NCBI GenBank assembly: GCA_017546245.1 | Contig: JAFYXI010000003.1 | Coordinates: 1-64,000, forward strand | From: Clostridia bacterium | GTDB lineage: Bacteria > Bacillota > Clostridia > UBA1381 > UBA9506 | DNA: 64,000 nucleotides | Reading direction: 5' to 3' | Part shown: in pieces, positions 45,319 to 53,076 of the stretch | Position numbering within the stretch: the first letter of the stretch is position 1 | Layout: every line of letters starts with the position of its first letter | Notes under the pieces: generated by a model | The model's database searches: none | What the model was told of the DNA's origin: nothing | The model's input: only the letters and a program-made list of their open reading frames with translations | Position numbers and translations under genes: made by a program

Positions 45319-46170
45319 CTAAACACTATAATCTGATAAAAGCTCCATTGCACCCTTTATTATATCGTCATCAAGTTTTACATCACAAAAATGCTCATAA
45401 GCGTATACTGCCTGTAATACAAACATACCAAGCCCATTAAGAATTTTTGCACCACGTTTTTGTGATTCTTCTAAAAATACCGTTTTTTTAGGATTATAAA
45501 TCAAATCACAGCAAACGGTTTCTTCATTAATCATACCCATATGCTCGCTAAAAGGATTTTCACTCTCATACGGATGCATACCAAGCGGTGTTGTGTTTAT
45601 TATAATATCATATTCATCTTGCTTATCAAGCTCATAAAAAATACTACAATCAGAATGTTTTGTAACTATTTCGCCAATAGTTTCGGCTCTTTTTTTAGTT
45701 TTTGCAAAAAAGGTTATTGACTCTATTTCCTTTTTAGCCAGTTTATATGCAACCCCACGAGCTGCACCGCCGGCACCAAGCATCAGAACCTTTTTACCTT
45801 TTAAATCGCCAACAACATCTTCAAGAGATTTAACAAACGCATCTCCATCGGTATTATAGCCGTACCATTTTCCGTCACGGTTTACTATTGTGTTAACCGC
45901 CTCCATTATTTCTGCCTCGGGGTCTATAAAATCTATACATTTCATTATATCTATTTTATATGGTGCAGTTATATTAAAACCACGGGCATCCATTTTAGTC
46001 AGTGCCTCAACTATTGGTTTTAAAGCTTCTGCCGATTCTATCTCAAAAGCAAGATACGACATATCTTTGCCTGTTTTTTCAATAAAATAACTGTGTATTT
46101 TTGGAGATAATGTATGAGCCAAAGGCTTGCCAAAAACGCCTAAAAGCTTTGTATCTTTAGTTGTGTTCAT
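45319..46170 (-). CDS. aroE: Shikimate dehydrogenase (NADP+)
   Basis: AroE reduces 3-dehydroshikimate to shikimate in aromatic amino acid synthesis. The 283-aa protein has the substrate loop LGVFGKPLAHTLSPKIHSYF, the catalytic Lys in GFNITAPYKIDIM, the NADP-binding MLGAGGAARGVAYKLA and the INTTPLGMHP and LNGLGMFVLQAVYAYEHF motifs. AAGGACG precedes the ATG. The gene starts 2 bases after the oapA-like stop, so aroE may be cotranscribed with the OLE-RNA partner gene. That link is positional only. Confidence 0.97.
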   Translation of the reverse strand: MNTTKDTKLLGVFGKPLAHTLSPKIHSYFIEKTGKDMSYLAFEIESAEALKPIVEALTKMDARGFNITAPYKIDIMKCIDFIDPEAEIMEAVNTIVNRDGKWYGYNTDGDAFVKSLEDVVGDLKGKKVLMLGAGGAARGVAYKLAKKEIESITFFAKTKKRAETIGEIVTKHSDCSIFYELDKQDEYDIIINTTPLGMHPYESENPFSEHMGMINEETVCCDLIYNPKKTVFLEESQKRGAKILNGLGMFVLQAVYAYEHFCDVKLDDDIIKGAMELLSDYSV

Positions 46171-46172
46171 AT

Positions 46173-46826
46173 TTACACGTCCTTAGATTTTCTTTTTTTG
46201 TCTTTAGTCTTTTTATCTTTAACAGGAGCTATAAAGCTGACTATTTTTCCTACCGTAAACATAATCGAGTTGCAGTTCATAAGAGCTATTCCCTTACCGA
46301 ATGCTTTTCCGCCTACGGTTAGTGCCGCAACAACACCTGCTAAAATAACAGACAAAATAAATTCGTCACTTTCAGGCATCATAACGTGCAGCATAGCAAC
46401 AATTGCGCCCGATGCACTACCTGAAACAATGCCCGAAATATCACCGATAACGTCATTACAAAAGTTACCCACCTTATCGGCATTTCTGATTAAACGTATA
46501 GTTTCTTTTGCTCCGCGCACCTTGCGTGAACTGAGCGAATGAAACGGAACCTCTGATGCCGCTGTTACAGCTGTTCCGACAATATCAAAAATAATTCCGA
46601 TTAAAACAAAGCCGATTAAAATCATAAATGCCCATATAATATTTACCTTACTCATAAGACCTGCCTGAAGCATTTGCATTATACAGGATATGAAAAATGT
46701 CCAGATAATAATTTTTACTATCCAGCTGTAGCTGACTTTGCGCCATGAGGTATTATTTGACCTTACTTTAATTTTTGTATTCTGTTTCCCCGCGTCTGCG
46801 TCCAAAACATTCACCAAGCCTTTCAT
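46173..46826 (-). CDS. oapA: OLE-associated membrane protein A (OapA-like, DUF21/CNNM-like)
   Basis: The 217-aa membrane protein has a basic N-terminus, helices at about 36-57 and 63-88, a pattern SEVPFHSLSSRKVRGAKETI and LIRNADKVGNFCNDVIGD that mirrors the DUF21/CNNM core (small-residue motif, short basic helix, then IGNxLxN-like GD), helices near 140-175 and 190-205, and a Lys-rich tail. OapA is the known protein partner that holds OLE RNA at the membrane and is encoded right next to it. Here it starts 85 bases after the inferred RNA end. It has no evident ribosome binding site before the ATG, and in-frame TTG or GTG codons inside are alternatives. Confidence 0.85.
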   Translation of the reverse strand: MKGLVNVLDADAGKQNTKIKVRSNNTSWRKVSYSWIVKIIIWTFFISCIMQMLQAGLMSKVNIIWAFMILIGFVLIGIIFDIVGTAVTAASEVPFHSLSSRKVRGAKETIRLIRNADKVGNFCNDVIGDISGIVSGSASGAIVAMLHVMMPESDEFILSVILAGVVAALTVGGKAFGKGIALMNCNSIMFTVGKIVSFIAPVKDKKTKDKKRKSKDV

Positions 46827-46850
46827 AAACTTTACATAAGTATAAAATAC

Positions 46851-46870
46851 GGTTCGCTAAAAAGCGAACC
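46851..46870 (-). terminator. Terminator-like hairpin between OLE RNA and oapA
   Basis: GGTTCGCT (46851-46858) and AGCGAACC (46863-46870) form an 8-bp stem with a 4-base loop. On the minus strand it is followed by GTATTTTAT, a modest U tract. It may end most OLE transcripts while letting some read through into oapA. Confidence 0.6.
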
Positions 46871-46910
46871 TTAAAACTTAAAAATAACATATTATTATGT
46901 ACCCTATGTA

Positions 46911-47590
46911 AGGGGGTGGTAATGCAAAAGGTTAATTTTACGGTTTAGGTTCGGTAGGATTTCCCGATGCGCAACCGATTCGTCGCCAAACCGGCGGTTT
47001 CCCTTTAAACGCAGCCTGCCGGATTTCTCCTGACAGAACCGAATCGCCACTTAAGTCCGTACTGCAATCCCTAAAGCACCTCAAAAGAACAGCCTAGAGG
47101 TTTTCCCAAACAGTCAAACTCGTTCTTAGCCTCTTTTGCAACTATGGTTTCAAGCAGCGATAACGCAAAACCTTTGGCCGAAGATTTTGTGCCTGATCCG
47201 CTATCCACCATACCCACTCAAGGCAGGCTACACTGCACACAGCGCGCCTTAATCGCAAGCCACAGGCTATGTCTTAAATTAAGACCGTTTGCTATTAGCA
47301 AACTGCGAAGAATTTGCACCGCAACGCAGGTTTAATCCTGTTTCGTACCTCGTTACGTCTTGTTCGGCAAAAAGCCTTATCAAGAGCATGCAAAAGCACA
47401 AGAACAGGTCTCCACGGAAAAGGGGTCGCATCCGCATGCCATTGCAGACTGCCCCTAAACCTTAACTCCCAGCACCAACCCCCGACTGGGCGTCGAAAGC
47501 AAGCACCAGGAACTTCATCGATATGCCCTTCAACGGATTTTTAGGCCCGTCCTGGGAACGAGAAGCACTGACTAGGATACTGCACCACCA
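46911..47590 (-). ncRNA. OLE (ornate, large, extremophilic) RNA, about 680 nt
   Basis: This 897-base gap without a gene has its own promoter (47597-47625). The 5' end GGTGGTGCA (47581-47589) can pair with TGC-ATT-ACCACC at the 3' end (46915-46926), closing the RNA. Internal helices include CCAGGA/TCCTGG (47506-47511 with 47550-47555), CCCAG/CTGGG (47468-47472 with 47486-47490), AGGGG/CCCCT (47421-47456) and GTTTGCT/AGCAAAC (47287-47303). G+C content is visibly higher than in flanking spacers. OLE RNAs are about 600 nt, lie next to ispA and oapA and associate with the membrane. Size, synteny and the partner gene all fit. Confidence 0.85.
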
Positions 47591-47596
47591 TATGTT

Positions 47597-47625
47597 ATTT
47601 TAACATAAATTTTTAAAATAGTAAA
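47597..47625 (-). promoter_or_regulatory. Promoter of the OLE RNA
   Basis: On the minus strand TTTACT (47620-47625) and TAAAAT (47597-47602) are exactly 17 bases apart. Transcription would begin near 47590, at the first base of the closing helix. Confidence 0.65.
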
Positions 47626-47640
47626 TTGCGAGTAAATCAC

Positions 47641-47662
47641 ATTGTAAACCAAGATTTACAAT
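47641..47662. promoter_or_regulatory. Palindrome upstream of the OLE promoter, candidate operator
   Basis: ATTGTAAA (47641-47648) and TTTACAAT (47655-47662) are perfect inverted repeats with a 6-base spacer, ending 16 bases upstream of the -35 box. A dimeric regulator could bind here. A weak terminator is the alternative. Confidence 0.45.
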
Positions 47663-47723
47663 TTTTAGCCATTTTATTCGATTTTTTAAGTTTATCTCTT
47701 TCATTCTCGGTTTTTCTTCATTT

Positions 47724-48194
47724 TTAAAGGGTATATATAATAACCGAAACTAAAATACCCACCAATGCTCCTGCAAATACCTGAAGCGGTGTGTGACCTA
47801 ATAATTCTTTAAGTCTTTTGCCGGTAACCTCTAAGTTTTCGTTACCGAAGTTTTCAATAATTTTATTTAATATTTCTGCTTGCTGACCTGCTGCACGTCT
47901 TACGCCCGATGCGTCGTACATAACAACAAACGATACCACGATACATATAGCAAATGCAGCTGATGCCAGTCCCTCTTCATATCCGACAGAGGTAGTAAGT
48001 GCAATAACAAACGCAGAATGTGAGCTTGGCATTCCACCCGAGCCTACAAAACGGCGAACATCAAATTTTTTGTCTTTCATTAAAACAAATATAACCTTTA
48101 AAAATTGTGCCGCAAACCAACCTATGAGTGCCGCAATAATCATTTTGTTAGAAAACAGTTCTTCAAAAAAATTCAAATCATTTTCCCCCAACAT
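47724..48194 (-). CDS. Divergent PAP2-family (DUF212) membrane protein
   Basis: The 156-aa membrane protein has the DUF212 signature RRFVGSGGMPSSHSAFVIALTTSVGYEEG near residue 47, with KTLRRFxxxGGMPSSHSA-like phosphatase residues, and MYDASGVRRAAGQQAE near 92. Members resemble acid phosphatases of the PAP2 type and may act on lipid pyrophosphates. DUF212 next to ispA suggests a role in isoprenoid pyrophosphate handling, an inference. It lies 14 bases after ispA. The ATG at 48194 has no ribosome binding site. An in-frame TTG at 48176 after GGGGG is an alternative start. Confidence 0.88.
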   Translation of the reverse strand: MLGENDLNFFEELFSNKMIIAALIGWFAAQFLKVIFVLMKDKKFDVRRFVGSGGMPSSHSAFVIALTTSVGYEEGLASAAFAICIVVSFVVMYDASGVRRAAGQQAEILNKIIENFGNENLEVTGKRLKELLGHTPLQVFAGALVGILVSVIIYTL

Positions 48195-48208
48195 TAATTT
48201 GGTTTTTA

Positions 48209-49084
48209 TCAGTTGTCCCTTTTTAAAAGATAATCTGCAAGTTCTTCTAAAAACTTAGCTTTATTACCATAAGCCTTTAAGCATTCTTTTGCTTTTTTGG
48301 TGTAATCATCAAGCATTTGCTTTGATTTTTCTAATCCGTAAAGGCTTACGAATGTAGTTTTTTCGTTTATTTCATCTCCGCCCGTCATTTTGCCGAGAAT
48401 GTCGCTGTCGCCTTCTACGTCTAATATATCGTCTTTAATCTGAAATGCCAGACCTAAATTTTTAGCATATTCACCAAGATTGTTTATATCCTCATCTGCC
48501 GCCCCACCTGCAATTGCACCTAGCTTAGCTGCCGCTATTATAAGTGCACCTGTTTTGTTAAGGTGAAGCGCATCTAAAGTCTTTTCGTCAACCTTTTTGC
48601 CCTCTGATTCTATATCTATTACCTGTCCGCCTATCATACCTTCTGTACCGCCGGCTGTGGCAAGAACATCAATTTCTCGCAGAGTTTGCTCAGGCGAAAG
48701 CTCTGAAAACTTTACAGATATTTCAAACGCTTTGGTTAAAAGTGCATCACCTGCCAGCACAGCCATTGCCTCGCCGTAAAACTTATGATTTGTAGGCTTG
48801 CCGCGACGCAAATCGTCATTATCCATACACGGCAAATCGTCGTGTATAAGCGAATAGGTATGTATCATCTCTAAGGCGCACGCAAACGGCAATACCTTTT
48901 TGCCGCTGCCAAAAAGCTCGGCACAAGCTAAAGCCAGTACAGGTCTTATTCTTTTTCCGCCTGCAAACAAGCTGTATGCCATTGCATCGTATATAGTTTT
49001 TTGATAATTATCTGCCTTTTCAAAATATTTTTCTAAAGCAAGGCTTACCGTTTCTATTTTTCGGCCAAACTCTTCTTTAAACAA
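48209..49084 (-). CDS. ispA: Farnesyl/geranyl diphosphate synthase (short-chain polyprenyl synthetase)
   Basis: IspA condenses IPP with DMAPP to give GPP and FPP. The 291-aa protein has SLFAGGKRIRPVLALACAEL, the first Asp-rich motif LIHDDLPCMDNDDLRRGKPTNH with the two-residue insertion typical of bacterial FPP synthases, and the second motif FQIKDDILDVEGD. No ATG precedes the conserved region at proper spacing. I chose TTG at 49084, nine bases after GGGGG. A TTG at 49093 abuts that site. It belongs to an xseB-ispA-DUF212-OLE-oapA locus, the conserved setting of OLE RNA. Confidence 0.95.
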   Translation of the reverse strand: MFKEEFGRKIETVSLALEKYFEKADNYQKTIYDAMAYSLFAGGKRIRPVLALACAELFGSGKKVLPFACALEMIHTYSLIHDDLPCMDNDDLRRGKPTNHKFYGEAMAVLAGDALLTKAFEISVKFSELSPEQTLREIDVLATAGGTEGMIGGQVIDIESEGKKVDEKTLDALHLNKTGALIIAAAKLGAIAGGAADEDINNLGEYAKNLGLAFQIKDDILDVEGDSDILGKMTGGDEINEKTTFVSLYGLEKSKQMLDDYTKKAKECLKAYGNKAKFLEELADYLLKRDN

Positions 49085-49107
49085 AAATATCAACCCCCAA
49101 AATCTAT

Positions 49108-49341
49108 TTAATCATTTAAACCATCAAATTCTTCTTCGTTTATTTCACCATCTTCATTCTGCAAAAGAACAGTAACCTTTTGCTGCGCTTTATTGAGCAT
49201 CGACTGACAGCTTTTCGAAAGCTTAATGCCCTGCTCAAACAATTTAAGCGATTCATCAAGGGTTGTTTCGCCGTTTTCGAGTGCCGATACTATGCCCTCT
49301 AACTCGTTAATACTTTGCTCAAAGCTTTTTGCTTTTGCCAT
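49108..49341 (-). CDS. xseB: Exodeoxyribonuclease VII small subunit
   Basis: XseB pairs with XseA to degrade single-stranded DNA. The 77-aa helical protein has the family signature KSFEQSINELEGIVSALENGETTLDESLKLFEQGIKLSKSCQ split over residues 5-45. Length is normal. AGGAGGGG precedes the ATG. The xseA gene, usually directly upstream, is absent from this window. Instead ogg lies upstream by 2 bases. It is followed by ispA after 23 bases, a common clostridial and bacillar arrangement. Confidence 0.96.
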   Translation of the reverse strand: MAKAKSFEQSINELEGIVSALENGETTLDESLKLFEQGIKLSKSCQSMLNKAQQKVTVLLQNEDGEINEEEFDGLND

Positions 49342-49343
49342 AA

Positions 49344-50207
49344 TTACCCCTCCTGCAAACCTAAAATTGATGCATTTTCACGCATATAATAAAACAAATA
49401 CTGCTGTGCAATTCCTGCGTATTTTCCAAAGCTTTTTTGGGCAAATTCTGCCGCTTCTTTGGCTGTGTATTCTTTATTATATAATGTATGCAAAACCCGT
49501 CTTACCCATACATCGACAGGAAATGCCTCTTCTTTGGCAAATCCGAAAAGTGCGATGCAATCGGCAACCTTTGGTCCTACACATTTTATTTTCATAAGCT
49601 CGGCTTTTAAAGATATATAGTCTAAACCATAAATTTCGTCAAGGTTTATTTCGCCCGAATTAACTTTTTTAATTGCATCTATTAAATATTCATCTCTGTA
49701 TCCTGCACAAAGCGGTGCTAAATCGCCTTTTTCTATTCCATAAAGCTCAGACGGATTCGGAAATGCATAGTATGTATCCGAAAATGCCGAAACACTCTTG
49801 CCAAACAAACGGCAAAAGGTTTCGATTATTTTTTTAATTCTGGGAATGTTGTTGTTTGACGATATTATAAAGGATAAAAGAGTTTCCCACGGGTCTTGCT
49901 TTAATATTCTTATACCGCCGCCAAAGCTGATTGCTTTATCCATAACTCCGCCGTCTGACAGTATGCTTTTTGCCGCTTTATAATCTTTTTTTAAATCAAA
50001 ATAATCATTCCACAAGCTGTCAAATTCATTTTGGTCGGTGTTTTCAAAAACAATTTCTTCGCCTTTTTGACTAACTTTAAGCACACGTCCGTTTGCAACG
50101 CCTATGTAAGAATTTTCGCCAATTGCATTCCATCTGAAGCATTGACCGCATTCAAAAATCTGTTTGGCATCAAAATCTTCAAACGAAAATTTTATCAATC
50201 TTTCCAT
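49344..50207 (-). CDS. 8-oxoguanine DNA glycosylase/AP lyase (OGG1-like)
   Basis: The enzyme removes 8-oxoguanine from DNA and cuts the abasic strand. The 287-aa protein has an N-terminal OGG-type domain with IFECGQCFRWN and VLKVSQKGEEI, then the helix-hairpin-helix ELMKIKCVGPKVADCIALFGFAKEEAFPVDVWVRRVL, where the Lys in GPKVAD is the catalytic nucleophile and the Asp in PVDVWV assists. The loop DPWETLLSFIISSNNNI is typical of OGG1/AlkA. Its start overlaps the trmL stop by 13 bases, so the two are cotranscribed with xseB. Confidence 0.94.
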   Translation of the reverse strand: MERLIKFSFEDFDAKQIFECGQCFRWNAIGENSYIGVANGRVLKVSQKGEEIVFENTDQNEFDSLWNDYFDLKKDYKAAKSILSDGGVMDKAISFGGGIRILKQDPWETLLSFIISSNNNIPRIKKIIETFCRLFGKSVSAFSDTYYAFPNPSELYGIEKGDLAPLCAGYRDEYLIDAIKKVNSGEINLDEIYGLDYISLKAELMKIKCVGPKVADCIALFGFAKEEAFPVDVWVRRVLHTLYNKEYTAKEAAEFAQKSFGKYAGIAQQYLFYYMRENASILGLQEG

Positions 50208-50701
50208 TCGGCTTCCTCTCTTCCGGTAAGCTCACCGTCTTCTTTAAGATTCATAAAATTATTGTGTCTTAACGATTCATATAAAACAATCGCAACAGAA
50301 TTTGATAAATTAAGCGAGCGGTTGCCCTCTGCCATAGGGATTCTTATTGCGCTGTCATAGTTTTCTGCAATAAGATTTTCAGGAAGTCCTCTTGTTTCCT
50401 TGCCAAAAACAAGATAGTCACCATCTTTATAATCAGGCTCATCGTATCTTAATTTTGCTTTTGTTGTGGCAAAATAAAAATTACCGCTGTTTTTTTCAAA
50501 GAAATCCTTAAGATTTTCATAATAACGAATATCTAAATCGTACCAGTAATCAAGCCCTGCACGCTTTAATTTTTTGTCATCAATTGTAAAGCCCATAGGC
50601 TTTACAATATGCAAAACACTACCAGTAGCCTTGCAGGTTCGTGCAATGTTGCCTGTATTTTGCGGTATTTCAGGCTCGACTAATACAATATTCATTGCCA
50701 T
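50195..50701 (-). CDS. trmL: tRNA (cytidine(34)/uridine-2'-O)-methyltransferase TrmL
   Basis: TrmL 2'-O-methylates the wobble base of tRNA-Leu. The 168-aa SPOUT protein has NIVLVEPEIPQNTGNIARTCKATG at the N-terminus, DYLVFGKETRGLPENLI in the trefoil knot and IRIPMAEGNRSLNLSNSVAIVLYE at the C-terminus, all diagnostic. GAGGAG precedes the first ATG at 8 bases. It overlaps the start of ogg by 13 bases and is preceded by the aminotransferase-lrp pair, giving a long same-strand gene cluster that leads into the OLE locus. Confidence 0.96.
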   Translation of the reverse strand: MAMNIVLVEPEIPQNTGNIARTCKATGSVLHIVKPMGFTIDDKKLKRAGLDYWYDLDIRYYENLKDFFEKNSGNFYFATTKAKLRYDEPDYKDGDYLVFGKETRGLPENLIAENYDSAIRIPMAEGNRSLNLSNSVAIVLYESLRHNNFMNLKEDGELTGREEAEWKD

Positions 50702-50714
50702 TTGTAACTCTCCT

Positions 50715-51890
50715 CTATTTTTCCGATGCTATGTTATTAACAAAGCGTTCTATTCGCTCTAATGCTTGATTTATGCTTTTTATGCTATATGCATATGAAC
50801 AACGTATAAAACCTTCACCACTTTTTCCAAAAGCACAACCTGGAACTACTGCCACTTTTTCACTATACAAAAGCTTTTCGCTGAATTCCTCTGAGCTAAG
50901 TCCGGTTGAGGTAATTTGAGGAAATACATAAAAAGCACCCTCTGGCTCAAAACAATTAAGACCCATTTGATTAAAGCCATCAACTATTAATCTTCTGCGA
51001 ATGTTATACTCTCCACGCATATTCTCAATGTCAGTATCGCCATTTTTAAGTGCCTCAATTGCTGCATATTGGCTAGTTGTAGGCGAACTCATTATTGCGT
51101 ACTGATGAATTTTAAGCATTGTTTTCATAATTTCGCGTGGTCCTACTGCAAATCCTAAACGCCATCCTGTCATTGCGTAAGATTTTGAAAATCCATTTAC
51201 AACTATAGTTCGCTCTTTCATACCGTCAATATTTGCAATAGAAATATGTTCACGTCCATAAGTAAGCTCTGAATATATTTCATCAGATAGTATCATTATA
51301 TTTGTTCCGCGCAAAACCTTGGCTATTTCTTCTAGGTCATCGCGAGTCATAATTCCACCGGTAGGATTGTTTGGATAAGGTAAAACAAGAAGCTTAGTTT
51401 TTGGTGTTATTGCGGCTTTAAGCTGCTGGGCAGTAAGCTTAAACTTATTTTCTACCGTCGTTACAATCGGCACAGGCACCCCACCCGCTAAGAGCGTACA
51501 AGGCTTGTAGCACACAAAGCTTGGCTCAGGAATTAAAACCTCGTCACCGGGATTAATTAACGAACGAACGCACAAATCTATCGCTTCACTGCCGCCGACT
51601 GTAACTATAACCTCATCTTCGGGTATGTATGATAAATTAAGTCTTCTTTCTAAATAATTTACAATTTCACGGCGTAGTTCAATTAAACCTGCGTTAGATG
51701 TGTAATGCGTATATCCACGTTCTAATGCCTTAATGCCGTTATTTCTTATATGCCACGGTGTGACAAAGTCAGGCTCGCCCACACCTAAAGATATTGCATC
51801 TTTCATTTCACTTACTATATCAAAAAATTTTCTTATGCCAGAAGGCTCTATGCTTTTTGCTTTTTCTGAAAGCAGGGTATTATAATTCAC
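50715..51890 (-). CDS. Class I/II aminotransferase (PatA-like)
   Basis: The 391-aa PLP enzyme has AISLGVGEPDFVTPWHI near the N-terminus, LLVLPYPNNPTGGIM, ILSDEIYSELTYG and the catalytic Lys in NGFSKSYAMTGWRLGFAVGP, ending with GFIRCSYAYS that binds the substrate carboxylate. Such proteins act on aromatic or aspartate-type amino acids. The start is GTG at 51890 and overlaps the stop of the regulator (GTGA). Pairing with an Lrp/AsnC regulator suggests amino-acid-responsive control. It is distinct from the aspartate aminotransferase at 20373. Confidence 0.9.
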   Translation of the reverse strand: MNYNTLLSEKAKSIEPSGIRKFFDIVSEMKDAISLGVGEPDFVTPWHIRNNGIKALERGYTHYTSNAGLIELRREIVNYLERRLNLSYIPEDEVIVTVGGSEAIDLCVRSLINPGDEVLIPEPSFVCYKPCTLLAGGVPVPIVTTVENKFKLTAQQLKAAITPKTKLLVLPYPNNPTGGIMTRDDLEEIAKVLRGTNIMILSDEIYSELTYGREHISIANIDGMKERTIVVNGFSKSYAMTGWRLGFAVGPREIMKTMLKIHQYAIMSSPTTSQYAAIEALKNGDTDIENMRGEYNIRRRLIVDGFNQMGLNCFEPEGAFYVFPQITSTGLSSEEFSEKLLYSEKVAVVPGCAFGKSGEGFIRCSYAYSIKSINQALERIERFVNNIASEK

Positions 51891-52366
51891 AGGGATATCA
51901 CCTCACGAGGGTCTTTAATATTTTCACCGGCTATTATTCCATCGACCTTATATTTTTTTAACACAAAATGTGTAGCCGTGCTTAAAACCTCCTCCATTGG
52001 AGCAAGCTTTTCTCCGACAAAAAGGGCGACTTCTTTTAATGTTTTTCCCTCTACCAATACCCAAATATCAAATCCGCCTGACATTAAAAATACAGACGAA
52101 ACCTCTTCATATTGTTCAATTTCTTTTGCTACTTTATCAAAGCCTTCGTTGAGTTTTGGCGTAACCTTAAGCTCAATCATAGCCGAAACAAGCTCATTTT
52201 CGCATTTATCCCAGTCAACAATAGCTTTATATCCTAAAATGGTTTTGTTTTCTTCGTATTGTTTAATACTGGCGGCGGCCTCTGCCTCACTAATTCCTAA
52301 CATAACCGCTATCTGTTTAGCAGTAAGTGTTGCATCTTTTTCGAGTAATGATAAAATTGATTTCAT
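51887..52366 (-). CDS. Lrp/AsnC-family transcriptional regulator
   Basis: The 159-aa protein has an N-terminal winged helix-turn-helix (about residues 1-55: TLTAKQIAVMLGISEAEAAASIKQYE) and a C-terminal RAM-type domain with YEEVSSVFLMSGGFDIWVLVEGKTL that binds amino acids and drives oligomer assembly. It probably senses an amino acid and controls its partner aminotransferase, whose start it overlaps by 4 bases. GGAAGG precedes the ATG. It is a common regulator-aminotransferase pair in Clostridia. Confidence 0.92.
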   Translation of the reverse strand: MKSILSLLEKDATLTAKQIAVMLGISEAEAAASIKQYEENKTILGYKAIVDWDKCENELVSAMIELKVTPKLNEGFDKVAKEIEQYEEVSSVFLMSGGFDIWVLVEGKTLKEVALFVGEKLAPMEEVLSTATHFVLKKYKVDGIIAGENIKDPREVISL

Positions 52367-52451
52367 TTTTTCCTTCCTTTCATAATCTTTATCAATATTT
52401 TCTTAACCTATCGCAACAAAATTAGTTGAAATAAAGTCAGATTGTCATTAA

Positions 52452-53060
52452 TTACTTTTCTTCGTCGTCATCTAAAATACAGCCGTGTACATACTCCCAG
52501 AAATCATCAACGCATTCGCTGTTTTTTGTTGAAAACGGAATTAAAATATCTCCGTCCTGCAAGTCAAGAGTTTCGATAATTAATTCTAAATTTTCTTCAA
52601 GCTTAGTTTTCGAAATTTTATCGCATTTAGTAGCAAAAACAACTGCATATTCACAGTGTTGTCTTATCCATTTCATCATATTTACGTCATCAATACTTGG
52701 CTTATGTCTTGAATCGACAAGCAGAATAACCTGATTAAGCTGATGACGGCTGTTGATGTATTCACCAATGCGGTCTCCCCACTTTTTAATTTCATCGTGA
52801 GATTTTGCCGCATAGCCGTATCCGGGCAAGTCAACCAATGTTAATTTATCATCAATATTAAAGAAATTAATTGTGGCAGTTTTACCCGGTGTTGCACTTA
52901 CCCTTGCAAAGTTGCGTCGGTTTAACACCTTGTTAATAAGCGAGGATTTACCAACATTTGAACGTCCCACCAGAGCAATCTCCGGAACGGTGGTATTAGG
53001 ATATTGCACCTTTTTAACCGCCGAAATTATAAGTTCAACCTTATTTGTATTCAGTTTCAT
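52452..53060 (-). CDS. engB: Ribosome biogenesis GTPase EngB (YsxC/YihA)
   Basis: EngB is an essential GTPase that assists 50S assembly. The 202-aa protein has the G1 loop GRSNVGKSSLINK near residue 33, G2 ATPGKTATINFF, G3 LVDLPGYGYA, G4 ATKCDK and the final G5 region STKNSECVDDFW. GGAGGG precedes the ATG. It lies 16 bases downstream of lon on the same strand, the usual lon-engB order in Firmicutes. The C-terminus carries a short acidic extension. Confidence 0.97.
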   Translation of the reverse strand: MKLNTNKVELIISAVKKVQYPNTTVPEIALVGRSNVGKSSLINKVLNRRNFARVSATPGKTATINFFNIDDKLTLVDLPGYGYAAKSHDEIKKWGDRIGEYINSRHQLNQVILLVDSRHKPSIDDVNMMKWIRQHCEYAVVFATKCDKISKTKLEENLELIIETLDLQDGDILIPFSTKNSECVDDFWEYVHGCILDDDEEK

Positions 53061-53076
53061 ACAAATCCCTCCGCTT

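Noticed and set aside
47144-47544. Short plus-strand reading frames inside the 46.9-47.6 kb gap
   Set aside because: They have no ribosome binding site, no recognisable domain and lie within the structured RNA on the other strand. The open frames are explained by the higher G+C content of that RNA.
46911-47590. RNase P RNA, tmRNA or a T-box as explanations for the large RNA
   Set aside because: The conserved RNase P GAGGAAAGUC-type segment and the tmRNA tRNA-like ends were not seen, and a T-box would not be 680 nt or sit before oapA. GOLLD and HEARO-type RNAs do not have this neighbourhood.
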